In this document: one piece after another, positions 1 to 8,418 of the stretch
Layout: the number at the start of each line of letters is the position of its first letter
Numbering within the stretch: the stretch's first letter is position 1
Assembly (NCBI GenBank): GCA_049975345.1
Contig: JBNGDP010000007.1
Span: 1-64,000, forward strand
Origin: Oceanipulchritudo sp049975345
Lineage (GTDB): Bacteria; Verrucomicrobiota; Verrucomicrobiia; Opitutales; Oceanipulchritudinaceae
DNA: 64,000 nt
Direction: 5' to 3'
The notes under the pieces: generated by a model
What the model saw: the letters and a program-made list of their open reading frames with translations, nothing else
Told to the model about the DNA's origin: nothing
Databases searched by the model: none
Program-made: the position numbers and the translations under genes

Positions 1-20
1 AGCATCCCTGCCGGGATGCT
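1..20. repeat. GCATCCC hairpin
   Basis: AGCATCCC-TGCC-GGGATGCT is a perfect 8-bp stem with a 4-nt loop. No T-run follows on either strand, so termination is possible but not shown. Related GCATCC/GGATGC hairpins occur at 639-655 and 3640-3663. Confidence 0.55.
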
Positions 21-61
21 CTGCCTAACTTTCCACAATATTCCACGAAGAACCAAAAATC

Positions 62-82
62 AGGATCGGGACCGGGACCGGT
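62..82. repeat. hexamer array A, downstream of rnpB
   Basis: Units AGGATC-GGGACC-GGGACC-GG repeat with a 6-bp period. Read on the minus strand, the array lies downstream of rnpB and is followed by GATTTTTGGTT. The same T-rich trailer follows the array at 723-776. It belongs to the window-wide family of hexamer arrays described in the findings. Confidence 0.6.
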
Positions 83-126
83 TTCATGCCCTGGACCTTA
101 GCCATGGGCAAACAGGAAGGAAAAAG

Positions 127-516
127 GGCCGGTTGGCGGTAAGCCGGATTCTGTTCCCCCGGCCGAGGCCGGGAGCGGCTCCCATTTATCTATCCCGCGC
201 GGGGCGGAATTCCCCGACGGATCGGGGATGCGACTTACCCGGGACCATCGGACGGGCCGCCCGGTCCCCTATTTAGCCTTGCACCGGATTGGGTTTTCCG
301 TGCCCCGTCGGTTGCCCTCCGGGCGGTGGGCTCTTACCCCACCTTTTCACCCTTACCCCGCGACGAGCGCGGGGCGGTATGTTTTCTGTGGCACTGTCCG
401 TCATGCCGGCCTCGCGACCGGCATGCCCCCGTTTTCACGGGGAATCCTCGCCCTGTGGTGTCCGGACTTTCCTCTACCCCGCCGAAACGGGACAGCGGGA
501 GCCCGCCAACCGGTTG
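127..516 (-). ncRNA. rnpB: RNase P RNA, bacterial type A
   Basis: This is the catalytic RNA of ribonuclease P, which matures tRNA 5' ends. On the minus strand the 5' region carries the near-invariant GAGGAAAGTCCGGAC block (about 463-477). The 3' region carries ACAGAATCCGGCTTA (about 141-156). The ends pair as the P1 helix: GGTTGGCGG near 505-513 with CCGCCAACC near 131-139. The length of about 390 nt fits type A RNA. Beyond the 3' end, GGCCCTTTTTCC could terminate transcription. Exact ends are inferred from P1 pairing. Protein-like reading frames crossing this stretch are not genes. Confidence 0.93.
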
Positions 517-638
517 AAGAACAAGCCTGCGGATGCGCGACCCGCTGGCAACACAATAAAAAAAACCTGGTTCACCTGGAATTTTGTGAAAACGCATTGC
601 ATCCCTCCCAAGGCATCCCGGCAGGGGTCGCACCGGTG

Positions 639-655
639 GCATCCCTTCAGGATGC
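639..655. repeat. GCATCC hairpin between rnpB and the zinc-ribbon gene
   Basis: GCATCC-CTTCA-GGATGC forms a 6-bp stem. The surrounding stretch 517-705 has further GCATCCC copies but no convincing gene. No clear rnpB promoter could be read in it. Confidence 0.4.
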
Positions 656-705
656 GCGTTCCTTTTCTTTGTCATGGCAACCCGCATTAATCTTCCACAG
701 AAATC

Positions 706-776
706 TTGGAAAAACCAAAAATCTCAAGCTCAGGCTTAGCCTTGAGGCCAGTGGCAAGTATAAGCTTGAGCTTGAG
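706..776 (-). terminator. terminator-like inverted hexamer repeat after the zinc-ribbon gene
   Basis: The arms CTCAAGCTCAGGCTTA (723-738) and TAAGCTTGAGCTTGAG (761-776) pair along 16 bp with one mismatch. On the minus strand the stem starts one base after the TAA stop at 778 and is followed by ATTTTTGGTTTTT, as in an intrinsic terminator. The arms are built of degenerate 6-bp units (TCAAGC, TCAGGC). The layout matches the other hexamer arrays with a different unit. Confidence 0.65.
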
Positions 777-777
777 A

Positions 778-1497
778 TTATCGGTCGAAGTAAAGGATGC
801 GGCCGCAACTGTCGCACCGGACCAATTCGGTCCCCTTGCGGGCGAGGGAATCCACCTCGCCGGAGACCCGCAGGTGGCAGCCCTGGCACTTGCCCTCCTC
901 CAGGGGGACCACCAGCGGCGGGCGCTTGACCTGCCCCTTGACATACCGGTATTGCTGCAGGATTCCCGGATCGATGGCGGCCTCGCACTCCTCAACCTGC
1001 TTTCGGGCATCCTCCAGCTCCGCGGAATAAGACTTGTGGTTCTGGCGGAGCCGATCGATATGCGCCTCCAGGGTTGCACGCTCCTGCCCGATGGTTTTCT
1101 TCGCGCCGACCAGTTGTTCCTGCTTGAGGTCGGCCTCCTCGAGAATCCGCAACTCGGCATCCTCCAGATCGGAAATTTTCTCCTGCATCCTGGCGATTTC
1201 ATGCTCAAGGGCGGTGTACTCCTCGTTTTTCTTCACCTGCATCTGCTGGGTCTTGTACTTGAGGATGGCCGCCTCGGCCTGCTCCACCTCGCCCTCGATA
1301 TCCATCCGCCGCACCTCCAACTGCTTCACCTCTTCCGAGAGGTCACGGAGGCGCTGGTCAAGCTGCCGGATATTTTCCTCCTCGGCGGCGATCTGCCCGG
1401 GGATGGACTCCAATTGCCGCTGGATGGTGTCGCAACGGGAATCCCGGTCCTGCAGGATGAGGAGTTGTTGCAGCCAGTCGGGGACCATACCGGGCAT
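778..1497 (-). CDS. coiled-coil protein with C-terminal C4 zinc ribbon (zf-RING_7/CdsZ-like)
   Basis: The 239-residue protein is mostly a long charged coiled coil (about residues 10-165), rich in Glu, Gln, Lys and Arg heptads. It ends in a zinc ribbon with CxxC pairs 'CQGC' and 'CDSC' just before the C-terminus. This is the layout of the widespread C4-type zinc-ribbon family whose chlamydial member CdsZ assists type III secretion; in most bacteria the role is unknown, and nucleic-acid or protein binding is inferred. The start MPGMVPDWLQQL was chosen because upstream codons lose family character. A second ATG lies at 1488 and no Shine-Dalgarno is evident. It diverges from the helicase gene; about 98 bp separate the starts. 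Confidence 0.85.
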   Translation of the reverse strand: MPGMVPDWLQQLLILQDRDSRCDTIQRQLESIPGQIAAEEENIRQLDQRLRDLSEEVKQLEVRRMDIEGEVEQAEAAILKYKTQQMQVKKNEEYTALEHEIARMQEKISDLEDAELRILEEADLKQEQLVGAKKTIGQERATLEAHIDRLRQNHKSYSAELEDARKQVEECEAAIDPGILQQYRYVKGQVKRPPLVVPLEEGKCQGCHLRVSGEVDSLARKGTELVRCDSCGRILYFDR

Positions 1498-1595
1498 TGG
1501 AGGGGGACTGCGGAAGGTTGGCAAACGGAAAAAAACCAAAAACCAATCTATTTTTGCCGTTGCGACCGGCATGGCGGAAAGCCCATCATTGGCGG

Positions 1596-3638
1596 ATGAT
1601 CGGCCTGAACGACGCCTATGCGGATGGTCCTGTAGCGAAAATTTCCCCACACGGGGGAATGGACCAGGCCGTCCGCATCTTTCGTCCGGACGGATTGCTG
1701 CGGAGGCATCTCGGGTTGGACCACCGGCCCCAGCAGGAGGAGATGGCCCTGCGCACGATGGAGGCATGGCAGGCGGATGAGGCCCTCTTTTTCGAGGCGG
1801 GCACCGGGGTCGGCAAAAGCCTTGCCTACCTGGTTCCCGGCATCCTGCATGCCGTTGCCAGCGAGCGGCCGCTGGTTGTCTCGACCCACACCATCGCCCT
1901 GCAGGAGCAGATTGAGAACAAGGACCTGCCCCTGTGCCGGAAACTCTTCGCGGGTGAGCCGGGACTGCGCCCCTGCGCCGATTTCCGTCATGCCGTCCTG
2001 CTTGGACGGGGAAACTACCTGTGCGGAACACGCCTGGAGCAGGCTTTGAGGACAAAAACCGAGTTGTTCCCGGGGCCGGAACAGGAGGAACTGGCCCGCA
2101 TTGCGGACTGGGCCCGGCAAACCAAAACCGGACTGCGCCAGGAATTGAATCCCGTGCCGCTCCCGGAGGTCTGGGACTGGGTGCAGGCGGACGGACACTC
2201 CTGCAACAGCCGGAACTGCACCCCGGAAAACTGCTTCTTCCGGCGGGCCCGGGAAGCCGTGCGGCAGGCCAATGTGATCATCGTCAACCACAGCCTGCTC
2301 TTTGCCCTCCTCGCCGCCGGTCATTTCCCGAGGGGCAAGGTGCCGGGCATCCTCTTTCCCGGCGATTTCATGGTCATCGACGAGGCCCACACCCTGCCGG
2401 CGATCGCCACGGAGTACTTCGGCCTGCAGATCAGCGCGCTGGGACTGCGGCGGCAGCTCCTCAAGTTGTATCACCCGCAAAAGCGCAAAGCCAGGGGGCT
2501 TCTCGTCAAGAAAGGGGATCCCGGACTGCGCAACCAGGTAACGGCCCTCGCCGAAGGATCCGATGCGTGGTTCAATTCCATCCGCGAGGAATTCATGCGT
2601 TCCGGCCGGCCCCTTCGCCTGCAGAGGCCGGGTTGGTATTCGAGCGACCTGGATGTTCCCCTGCGCGACCTGGTCAGCGGGATATCGAAAGTGGAGAACC
2701 GGCTCCCGGAAGGCCCTGAACGGGATGAACTGGAGGGCGTCCGGCGATCCCTGCAGGGGTACCGGGGCGGCATCAACGAGGTTCTGCAGCTGTCCGATCC
2801 GGAGGCGGTCTACTGGATCGAGACCAGCGGGCGAAAGGGGGACCGGTTGCAAATGCGCTCCGCCCCCCTGGATGTCTCGGGCCCCCTGAGGGCACGCCTC
2901 TTTGAACGGGAAACGGGGCTTCTGCTGACCAGCGCCACCCTTGCCGAAGGACCCGACATGGCTTCCTTCAAGGAAAAGGTTGGAGCGGCGGATGTCGCCT
3001 CCCGTCAGGTCCCCTCTCCCTTCGATTACCCCATGCAGGTGGAAATCCTCATCCACAAAGGGGCGCCCGTCCCCTCGGCGGAGGATGGGCGACTCGATAC
3101 CGCGTTCCTCGCCAGGGAGATCGCCCGCCTGGCCCTGGAGATCGAGGGTGGAACCCTCGCCCTCTTCACGAGCTACCGGGACCTCCTGGCAGTGGAGAAG
3201 CGGTTGATCCCGGTCTGCCGAAATGCGGGACGCCCCCTCCTCTGCCAGGGTTCCGGGACCAGCCGCTCGGAGTTGCTTGATCTCTTCCGATCCGCGGGCA
3301 ACGCGCTCCTGCTCGGGACCGATTCCTTCTGGACCGGAGTGGATGTCCCCGGAGCGGCCCTCTCCCAGGTTGTCATCACCCGCCTGCCCTTCGAAAACCC
3401 GGCCCACCCGGTGGCCGAGGCCCGCGCGGAACGCTGCCGGCAATTGGGAAAGAGCCCCTTCGCCGAGTTGGTCCTGCCCGCCGCCCTGGTCAAGTTCCGC
3501 CAGGGGATCGGGCGCCTCATCCGCAACCATACCGACGAGGGCCGCCTCGTGGTCCTCGATTCCCGTATCCTCAGCAAGCCCTATGGCATGCTGTTCCTCG
3601 AGGTCCTGCCCCACGGCGATTTCCGGAAGATTTCCTGA
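1596..3638 (+). CDS. DinG/YoaA (XPD-like) Fe-S superfamily 2 helicase
   Basis: This is an ATP-dependent 5'-3' DNA helicase of the XPD/DinG class, expected to act on R-loops, forks or damaged DNA. Visible motifs are Walker A 'EAGTGVGKS', DEAH box 'VIDEAHTLP', and motif VI 'QGIGRLIRN' near the C-terminus. Four cysteines (in 'LCGTR', 'CNSRNC' and 'ENCFF') stand where the family binds a [4Fe-4S] cluster. About 680 residues is normal for YoaA-type proteins. The start is uncertain: ATG 1596 is used, while ATG 1659 (MDQAVRIFRP) directly follows a G-rich stretch and aligns better with the usual N-terminus. A GCATCC hairpin follows the stop. Confidence 0.9.
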   Translation: MIGLNDAYADGPVAKISPHGGMDQAVRIFRPDGLLRRHLGLDHRPQQEEMALRTMEAWQADEALFFEAGTGVGKSLAYLVPGILHAVASERPLVVSTHTIALQEQIENKDLPLCRKLFAGEPGLRPCADFRHAVLLGRGNYLCGTRLEQALRTKTELFPGPEQEELARIADWARQTKTGLRQELNPVPLPEVWDWVQADGHSCNSRNCTPENCFFRRAREAVRQANVIIVNHSLLFALLAAGHFPRGKVPGILFPGDFMVIDEAHTLPAIATEYFGLQISALGLRRQLLKLYHPQKRKARGLLVKKGDPGLRNQVTALAEGSDAWFNSIREEFMRSGRPLRLQRPGWYSSDLDVPLRDLVSGISKVENRLPEGPERDELEGVRRSLQGYRGGINEVLQLSDPEAVYWIETSGRKGDRLQMRSAPLDVSGPLRARLFERETGLLLTSATLAEGPDMASFKEKVGAADVASRQVPSPFDYPMQVEILIHKGAPVPSAEDGRLDTAFLAREIARLALEIEGGTLALFTSYRDLLAVEKRLIPVCRNAGRPLLCQGSGTSRSELLDLFRSAGNALLLGTDSFWTGVDVPGAALSQVVITRLPFENPAHPVAEARAERCRQLGKSPFAELVLPAALVKFRQGIGRLIRNHTDEGRLVVLDSRILSKPYGMLFLEVLPHGDFRKIS

Positions 3639-3639
3639 G

Positions 3640-3666
3640 GCATCCGGGGACCAACCGGGATGCTCT
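3640..3666 (+). terminator. GCATCC hairpin with short T-run after the helicase gene
   Basis: GCATCC (3640-3645) pairs with GGATGC (3658-3663) and is followed by TCTTT, two bases after the helicase TGA. The weak T-tract makes it a tentative intrinsic terminator. Confidence 0.45.
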
Positions 3667-3708
3667 TTGCGTTTGCATCCACAGGCCGTGCGGCTAAAAT
3701 GCCTTTAT

Positions 3709-4413
3709 ATGATAAAGGCCTCTTTCAGCCTGACCGAGACAGGTTCCGTCCGGACGGAAAACCAGGATCATTGCCTGCTCGACACCAAACGCGGGATTTT
3801 CGCCGTCGCGGATGGACTGGGCGGCCTTCCCAACGGGGCGAGGGCCAGCCGGCTGACCCTTGACATCCTCAGAAAAGAGCTGGATGCCGCCGGAAACACG
3901 CCCCTACACGAAACCATCGCCAACGTCAACGACGCCACCCGGGACGTCGGCTTCGGCCTCGACGAGGCCGGTTTCGGCAGCACCCTGACCATGGCCCGCT
4001 ACTTTCCCGAAAAACGGCTCCTCGAGATCGCCCATGTCGGGGATTCGGCGGCCTATCTCGTTCACCGGGGAGAGGCGCGGCTCCTCACCGTCGAGCACAC
4101 CGTGGCCGCCCGCATGGTTGCGGAACGCTGGGAGGACGCCTCCGAGGCCATTCCCCTCACCGCTCACCACACCCTCACCCAGTGCATCGGTCAGGACCTC
4201 TACATCGATCCCCAGGTAGTCGAGGTCCCAATACAGCCAGGCGACCGCTTCTTCCTCTTCACCGACGGCATCACCAAGGCCATGCCCGAGGAAATCGTCA
4301 AGGAAGCCATTCGTGGCAAGGGCCCTCTCGACCGGATCTGCCAGATCCTCAGCTTCCGGGTCGAGGCCGCCGGCTCGCCCGACAACTACACCATCGTCGC
4401 GGTCGAGTTTTAA
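3709..4413 (+). CDS. PP2C-family Ser/Thr protein phosphatase
   Basis: This 234-residue cytosolic PPM/PP2C phosphatase removes phosphate from Ser/Thr with two metal ions. All core motifs are present in order: 'RTENQD' (about 16-21), 'VADGLGG' (metal-binding DG), 'GSTLT', 'HVGDSAAYLV', 'FTDGITKAM' and the final 'PDNYTIVAV'. No extra domain or membrane segment is seen, so it resembles stand-alone PrpC/Stp-type enzymes that counteract Hanks-type kinases; no kinase lies in the window. The start ATG gives the usual N-terminus with the first beta strand. Its TAA overlaps the stop of the convergent SNF2 gene in four bases (4410-4413). Confidence 0.92.
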   Translation: MIKASFSLTETGSVRTENQDHCLLDTKRGIFAVADGLGGLPNGARASRLTLDILRKELDAAGNTPLHETIANVNDATRDVGFGLDEAGFGSTLTMARYFPEKRLLEIAHVGDSAAYLVHRGEARLLTVEHTVAARMVAERWEDASEAIPLTAHHTLTQCIGQDLYIDPQVVEVPIQPGDRFFLFTDGITKAMPEEIVKEAIRGKGPLDRICQILSFRVEAAGSPDNYTIVAVEF

Positions 4414-6899
4414 AGGTCCTCCTCTGCGGCGCTCTCGAGGCGGATGAGCTCATCGAGCGAACCGAACTGGGCGAAGATGTCGCTGGGGGCGTCGAGGTCG
4501 GAGAGCAGGTTCTCGAAGATGCGCCCCTTCTCCTTTTTCAAGTTCTCGACGCGTTCCTCGATGGTGCCGCGGGTGATCATGCGGTAGACGATGACGCGCT
4601 GTTCCTGGCCAATCCGGTGGACACGGTCGACGGCCTGGGCCTCGACGGCGGGATTCCACCAGGGATCCAGGAGGAAAACGTAATCGGCGACCTGGAGGTT
4701 CAGGCCGGTGCCACCGGCCCGCAGGCTGATGAAGAAGGCGGCCGGCCCCTCGGTCTCGCGGAAGCGCTGTACCGGGCGCTCCCGGTCGATGGTGGCACCG
4801 GTCAGCTCGATCTGCGGCACACCGGGAAACTCCTCCCCGACCACGGCCCGGGCCCGGCGCAGGAACTGCACGAACTGGCTGAAGATCACGACCTTGGAAC
4901 CGCCCTCGAAGGCCTCGCCCAGCCGCTTGACCAGGCTCTGCAGCTTGCCGCTGTGATGGAGGGCGGTGGTGTTCCCGGGAAGAAGCGCCGGATCACAGCA
5001 GGCCTGGCGCAGCCGGGTCAGCAGACTGAACAAATGAATGCGCTTCTCCTTCAGGGCCGCCTGCAGACCTCCCTTGAATTCATCGGCCGCACCGGCCACC
5101 AGGGCCTCGTACTGGCGGCGCTGGAAGTCGGTGAGCGGGCAGATCCAGTCGATCTCGACCTTCGGGGGCAGGTCGCGGGCCACGGCGGCCTTGGTCCGGC
5201 GAAGGACAAAGGGGGTGATTTGCTTCCGGAGCTGCCCGAGGAAGGACGCATCGCCCTTGACCTCCTCCTCGAAGTGCCGTCGGGTGCCCAGGAAGCCCGG
5301 CATCAGGAAGCGGAAGATGGTCCACAAATCCAGGGGCCTGTTTTCCATCGGGGTCCCGGTGAGGGCGATCCGGTGGTCGCTGCGGATAGCCAGGCAGGCG
5401 TGCGTCACCTTGGCATCCGGATTCTTGATGCTCTGGGCCTCGTCGAGGATGGCGTAGTCGAAATGCATTCCTTCCAGGAGGTGCTTGTGCCGCCTTAACT
5501 GGGTGTAGCTGGTGAGCCAGAGCGCCGGTTCCCGCGAATGGAATGGATCCTGGCGGGAGAGCACATGCACCGGCGTGCGGGGGTAGAAGCGCGCGATTTC
5601 CGCCTCCCAGACCGGCACCACGCTGGCCGGACAGACCACAAGGATCCGCTTCTTCCCAAGGGCTTCCCGCACGGAAAGCAAACTCAACACCTGAAGGGTC
5701 TTCCCGAGGCCCATCTCGTCCGCCAGCAGGCAATGGCATCCCGAGGAATGCAGTTTGTGCATCCAGGCCACCCCGTCCCGCTGATAGGGACGCAGGGTAT
5801 CGGGCAGTTCCATGGATTCCAGGTGCTCCATGGCCTCCTCGACCTGTCGCCTCCAACTCGCCATTTCCCGGGACAGGCGAAGCCGCACGTTCGGATCGCG
5901 GGCAAAGGTGAAAAGCAGATAACGGGGCAGGATGCCCTCCCCTTCCGAGGGAAGGAGGGCCTTCCATTCATGGACGCTGCCCATCGCCTTGGGATCGATC
6001 CGGTAAATCCCTTCCCCCGGGACAAAATGAGTGTGCCCGGGCATGCGGAAGAGCCGCTGCCGAAGATCCCCGGAAAGCACCGTGCGGCCCTCCCCAAAAT
6101 CAAAACGGAAGCGGCTGACCAGTCCGTCCGCCTTGACCTCGATAACCGGCCGGACCAGCCGCGCTCCCACTTTCCAGGCCTCAATGGCCGGATCCTCCTC
6201 CACCGTGTACCGGTGTTTCCACTCACCGATTTCCTCGCGGAAGAAGTGCAGGATCACCTCGCTGTCCTGCATCCGGTAGGTCCCTTCCCGGTCTCCGGGC
6301 CGGAAACCGCTTTTGTGGGCCCGGGCGGTATAGCCGATGAACTGTTCACGCTCCCAACGGTTCAGCTCCCGCATGGAGAAATGCGCCCAGTCCGCCCCCT
6401 CACCCGCCCTGGTCCAGCCGGCATCCATCCACAAACCGTCCTTGCGCGCCTCCAGGCGAACGCGGAGGCGCCGTCCGACTTGCTCCGTGGGCTTGGATTG
6501 CCTATCGGACTCTCCCTCCTGGCCTTCGGTTTCGCGAAGCTCCGCCTCAACCGGTTCCCCCACCGGGGGCAGCTCATCGGCAATGAACTCCTCCAGTTCA
6601 TACATCCCCGCGACGGCCAGGCCGCGACCGGGAGCAACCTCCGGATGCGATTGACGGAAACTCGGCTGGTCCCCCTCCCAGTCCACAATGATGTACATCG
6701 GCTCCTTGCCGCGCTTGAAGTGGACGATGGCGCTGCTTTCCAGCAACTCCGTGGAACGCACCTCGCCGTGCCGGTAATACCTCCGGCCCCAGCGCAGCTC
6801 TTCCTCGGAGAAAATCCGTTCCCAGTCCGATGTCAGGCGCTGGAACCAGATCTCGATCGTCCGGGGCGTGTAGGTCCTCTGGGGGGTGCGATGGATCAT
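4410..6899 (-). CDS. SNF2/RapA-family helicase with N-terminal extension
   Basis: This 829-residue SWI2/SNF2 ATPase uses ATP to translocate on double-stranded DNA, and bacterial members affect transcription or repair. Motifs read 'LLADEMGLGKTLQVL' (Walker A), 'LDEAQSIKN' (DEAQ box), 'LTGTPMENRPLDLW', then in the second lobe 'LRAGGTGLNLQVADYVFLLDPWWNPAVE' and 'DRVHRIGQ'. The N-terminal ~370 residues are poorly conserved. They begin like SWIM-domain SNF2 proteins ('WGRRYYRHGEV') but the CxC..CxH zinc ligands are not visible, so the SWIM finger is degenerate or absent. ATG 6899 (MIHRTPQRTY) was chosen; upstream in-frame codons run into the hexamer array. Confidence 0.92.
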   Translation of the reverse strand: MIHRTPQRTYTPRTIEIWFQRLTSDWERIFSEEELRWGRRYYRHGEVRSTELLESSAIVHFKRGKEPMYIIVDWEGDQPSFRQSHPEVAPGRGLAVAGMYELEEFIADELPPVGEPVEAELRETEGQEGESDRQSKPTEQVGRRLRVRLEARKDGLWMDAGWTRAGEGADWAHFSMRELNRWEREQFIGYTARAHKSGFRPGDREGTYRMQDSEVILHFFREEIGEWKHRYTVEEDPAIEAWKVGARLVRPVIEVKADGLVSRFRFDFGEGRTVLSGDLRQRLFRMPGHTHFVPGEGIYRIDPKAMGSVHEWKALLPSEGEGILPRYLLFTFARDPNVRLRLSREMASWRRQVEEAMEHLESMELPDTLRPYQRDGVAWMHKLHSSGCHCLLADEMGLGKTLQVLSLLSVREALGKKRILVVCPASVVPVWEAEIARFYPRTPVHVLSRQDPFHSREPALWLTSYTQLRRHKHLLEGMHFDYAILDEAQSIKNPDAKVTHACLAIRSDHRIALTGTPMENRPLDLWTIFRFLMPGFLGTRRHFEEEVKGDASFLGQLRKQITPFVLRRTKAAVARDLPPKVEIDWICPLTDFQRRQYEALVAGAADEFKGGLQAALKEKRIHLFSLLTRLRQACCDPALLPGNTTALHHSGKLQSLVKRLGEAFEGGSKVVIFSQFVQFLRRARAVVGEEFPGVPQIELTGATIDRERPVQRFRETEGPAAFFISLRAGGTGLNLQVADYVFLLDPWWNPAVEAQAVDRVHRIGQEQRVIVYRMITRGTIEERVENLKKEKGRIFENLLSDLDAPSDIFAQFGSLDELIRLESAAEEDL

Positions 6900-6954
6900 T
6901 CGAATATGGACAAACCTCCAATGTAGAAAAATCCCAAAACCTAAATCAACCCCC

Positions 6955-7060
6955 AAATCGGGACCGGAACCGGGATCGGACGATTCCAATGCCAAAACTT
7001 GAAGTCGGTCCCGATCCCGGTCCCGGTCCCGATTTTTATTCCCGATCCCGGTCCCGATTT
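6955..7060. repeat. hexamer array C with inverted arms
   Basis: The left arm of CGGGAC/CGGAAC/CGGGAT-type units (6957-6980) is complementary to right-arm CCCGAT/CCCGGT units (7014-7036). A third block (7050-7058) reads CCCGATCCC. T-runs follow on the plus strand (7033-7037, 7058-7065). The array lies in the divergent intergenic region between the SNF2 and thioesterase genes. It is thus upstream of both, not a simple gene-end terminator. Confidence 0.7.
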
Positions 7061-7142
7061 TTTTTGGGGGGCGGGATACAGGACGGGTGCTTTTTTCCTG
7101 CTCTTGCCTGTTTCCAGAATTGCTTTAGTGATTTCAAACTTA

Positions 7143-7583
7143 ATGCCACTTCCACCCAATCCCCTGACACTTGAGCGGCGGGTCGAGTTCTCCCAGACCG
7201 ACGCCGCCGGCCTGATGCATTTTTCGGCCTATTTCACCTTCATGGAGGCCGCGGAGGCGGAATTGTTCCGCCGGCTCGGGCTCTCCCTGCTGGAGATGAA
7301 GGACGGCATGACCTGCGGCTTTCCCCGGGTGGACTGCCAGTGCAAATTCCGGAGGGCCCTCGTCTTCGAGGATCAGGTGACCATCGAGATGCGGATCGCG
7401 GAAATCCTCGCCAACCGGATTCACTACGCCTTCACCTTCCTTGACCCGGAGGGAAACTTGTGCGCCAGGGGATCCATGACCACCGCCTGTGCCCGCCGGG
7501 AAACGGATGGAAGCCTCCGCTCAAGGGAGCTGCCCGATCCCGTGCGGTCCGCCCTGCAGGCATGGAAAAATCAGCACCCCTGA
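7143..7583 (+). CDS. hotdog-fold acyl-CoA thioesterase (4HBT/YbgC-like)
   Basis: This 146-residue protein has the signature of YbgC/FadM-type thioesterases: 'VEFSQTDAAGLMHFSAYFTFMEAAE', where the Asp of TDAAG is the expected catalytic residue and the following helix packs in the hotdog. It is expected to hydrolyse acyl- or aroyl-CoA in the cytosol; the substrate cannot be told from sequence. Length is typical for one hotdog domain. The start ATG follows an A/T-rich leader without a strong Shine-Dalgarno. The exonuclease gene follows 76 bp later on the same strand, so the two may be cotranscribed. Confidence 0.85.
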   Translation: MPLPPNPLTLERRVEFSQTDAAGLMHFSAYFTFMEAAEAELFRRLGLSLLEMKDGMTCGFPRVDCQCKFRRALVFEDQVTIEMRIAEILANRIHYAFTFLDPEGNLCARGSMTTACARRETDGSLRSRELPDPVRSALQAWKNQHP

Positions 7584-7659
7584 GCCCCCAGCCTTGCATT
7601 CCGGGCGGCGCTCCCCTAACAACAGAATCGTCGTCCCGTTGGCGGCCCGTTGTAAAAGC

Positions 7660-8286
7660 ATGTCCCCCTCGATCAAGATCACCAAGGAAGAAATCAACGC
7701 CCTGCCGCTGACCGCCTATGAAGGGCCGATCACCATCGTGGACAACGACAAGGTCCTCAAGGAGGTCTTGCCGGCCCTGCGCAAGGAAAAGGTCCTCGGC
7801 TTCGATACGGAATCGCGCCCTTCCTTCAGGAAAGGGGATGCCTATCCCGCCTCCCTGATCCAGTTCGGGGGCGCCCGCCATGTCTGGCTGTTTCAGATTT
7901 CAAAGATCAAGGACAACAAGCCCCTTTGGAAGATCCTGGCCAATCCGCGCATCATCAAGGCGGGCGTGGCCATCGGGGATGACATCAAGAAACTGCAGGA
8001 GCTGATTGACTTCAAGCCGGGCGGTTTCGTCGAGATCGCGGACCTCACGCAGAAGGCCGGAATCCTCAACACGGGATTGCGCAGCCTGGCCGGTCTTCTG
8101 CTCAGCATCCGGATTTCCAAGCGTGCGCAGGTCTCGAACTGGGCCCGCTCCAGGCTGACGGAGGCCCAGATCCAGTACGCCGCGACCGATGCGTGGGTGA
8201 GCCGGCAGCTTTACATCCATATGCAGGACCTCGGCAAACGGGCACGCAAGGTGGCCCGCGCCAGGACCCATCATTCAAATCCATGA
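7660..8286 (+). CDS. 3'-5' exonuclease, DEDDy (RNase D-like) fold
   Basis: This 208-residue protein consists of one DnaQ-like exonuclease domain. The catalytic acidic residues are seen in 'GFDTES' (DxE), 'AGVAIGDDIKKL' and 'YAATDAWVSRQLY' (the D and Y of DEDDy). It lacks the HRDC domain of full RNase D and so resembles short stand-alone ribonuclease D/WRN-exo-like proteins that trim RNA or DNA 3' ends. ATG 7660 (MSPSIKITKEEI) is preferred to upstream in-frame starts, which would overlap the thioesterase gene and add low-complexity sequence. A palindromic repeat follows. Confidence 0.88.
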   Translation: MSPSIKITKEEINALPLTAYEGPITIVDNDKVLKEVLPALRKEKVLGFDTESRPSFRKGDAYPASLIQFGGARHVWLFQISKIKDNKPLWKILANPRIIKAGVAIGDDIKKLQELIDFKPGGFVEIADLTQKAGILNTGLRSLAGLLLSIRISKRAQVSNWARSRLTEAQIQYAATDAWVSRQLYIHMQDLGKRARKVARARTHHSNP

Positions 8287-8308
8287 CAGATTTGCACACA
8301 CTTGATTT

Positions 8309-8392
8309 CTCTCGCGGAGAGAATGCCTCAAAGGCAGCCAAGGAGCCCACGGAGGCAATGTCCTTGGCGCGCCCCGTGGCTCCGTGAGATGA
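8309..8392. repeat. palindromic intergenic repeat
   Basis: GGAGCCCACGG (8342-8352) pairs with CCGTGGCTCC (8374-8383), and TCTCTCGCGGAGAGA at about 8308-8322 forms a smaller stem. The sequence resembles dispersed 'TCTCTCGC.GAG' bacterial repeats. It fills the gap between the exonuclease and DMT transporter genes and contains no gene. Confidence 0.5.
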
Positions 8393-8418
8393 TGTAAAGG
8401 GGGATCAAGGCGGCATCC

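Noticed and set aside
228..929. Open frame through the rnpB region
   Set aside because: The sequence is RNase P RNA with conserved core and P1 pairing; the frame is incidental.
1548..3614. Long open frame (688 codons) antisense to the DinG-type helicase
   Set aside because: No recognised motif, Gly/Gln-rich shadow of a GC-rich gene; the plus strand has full helicase motifs.
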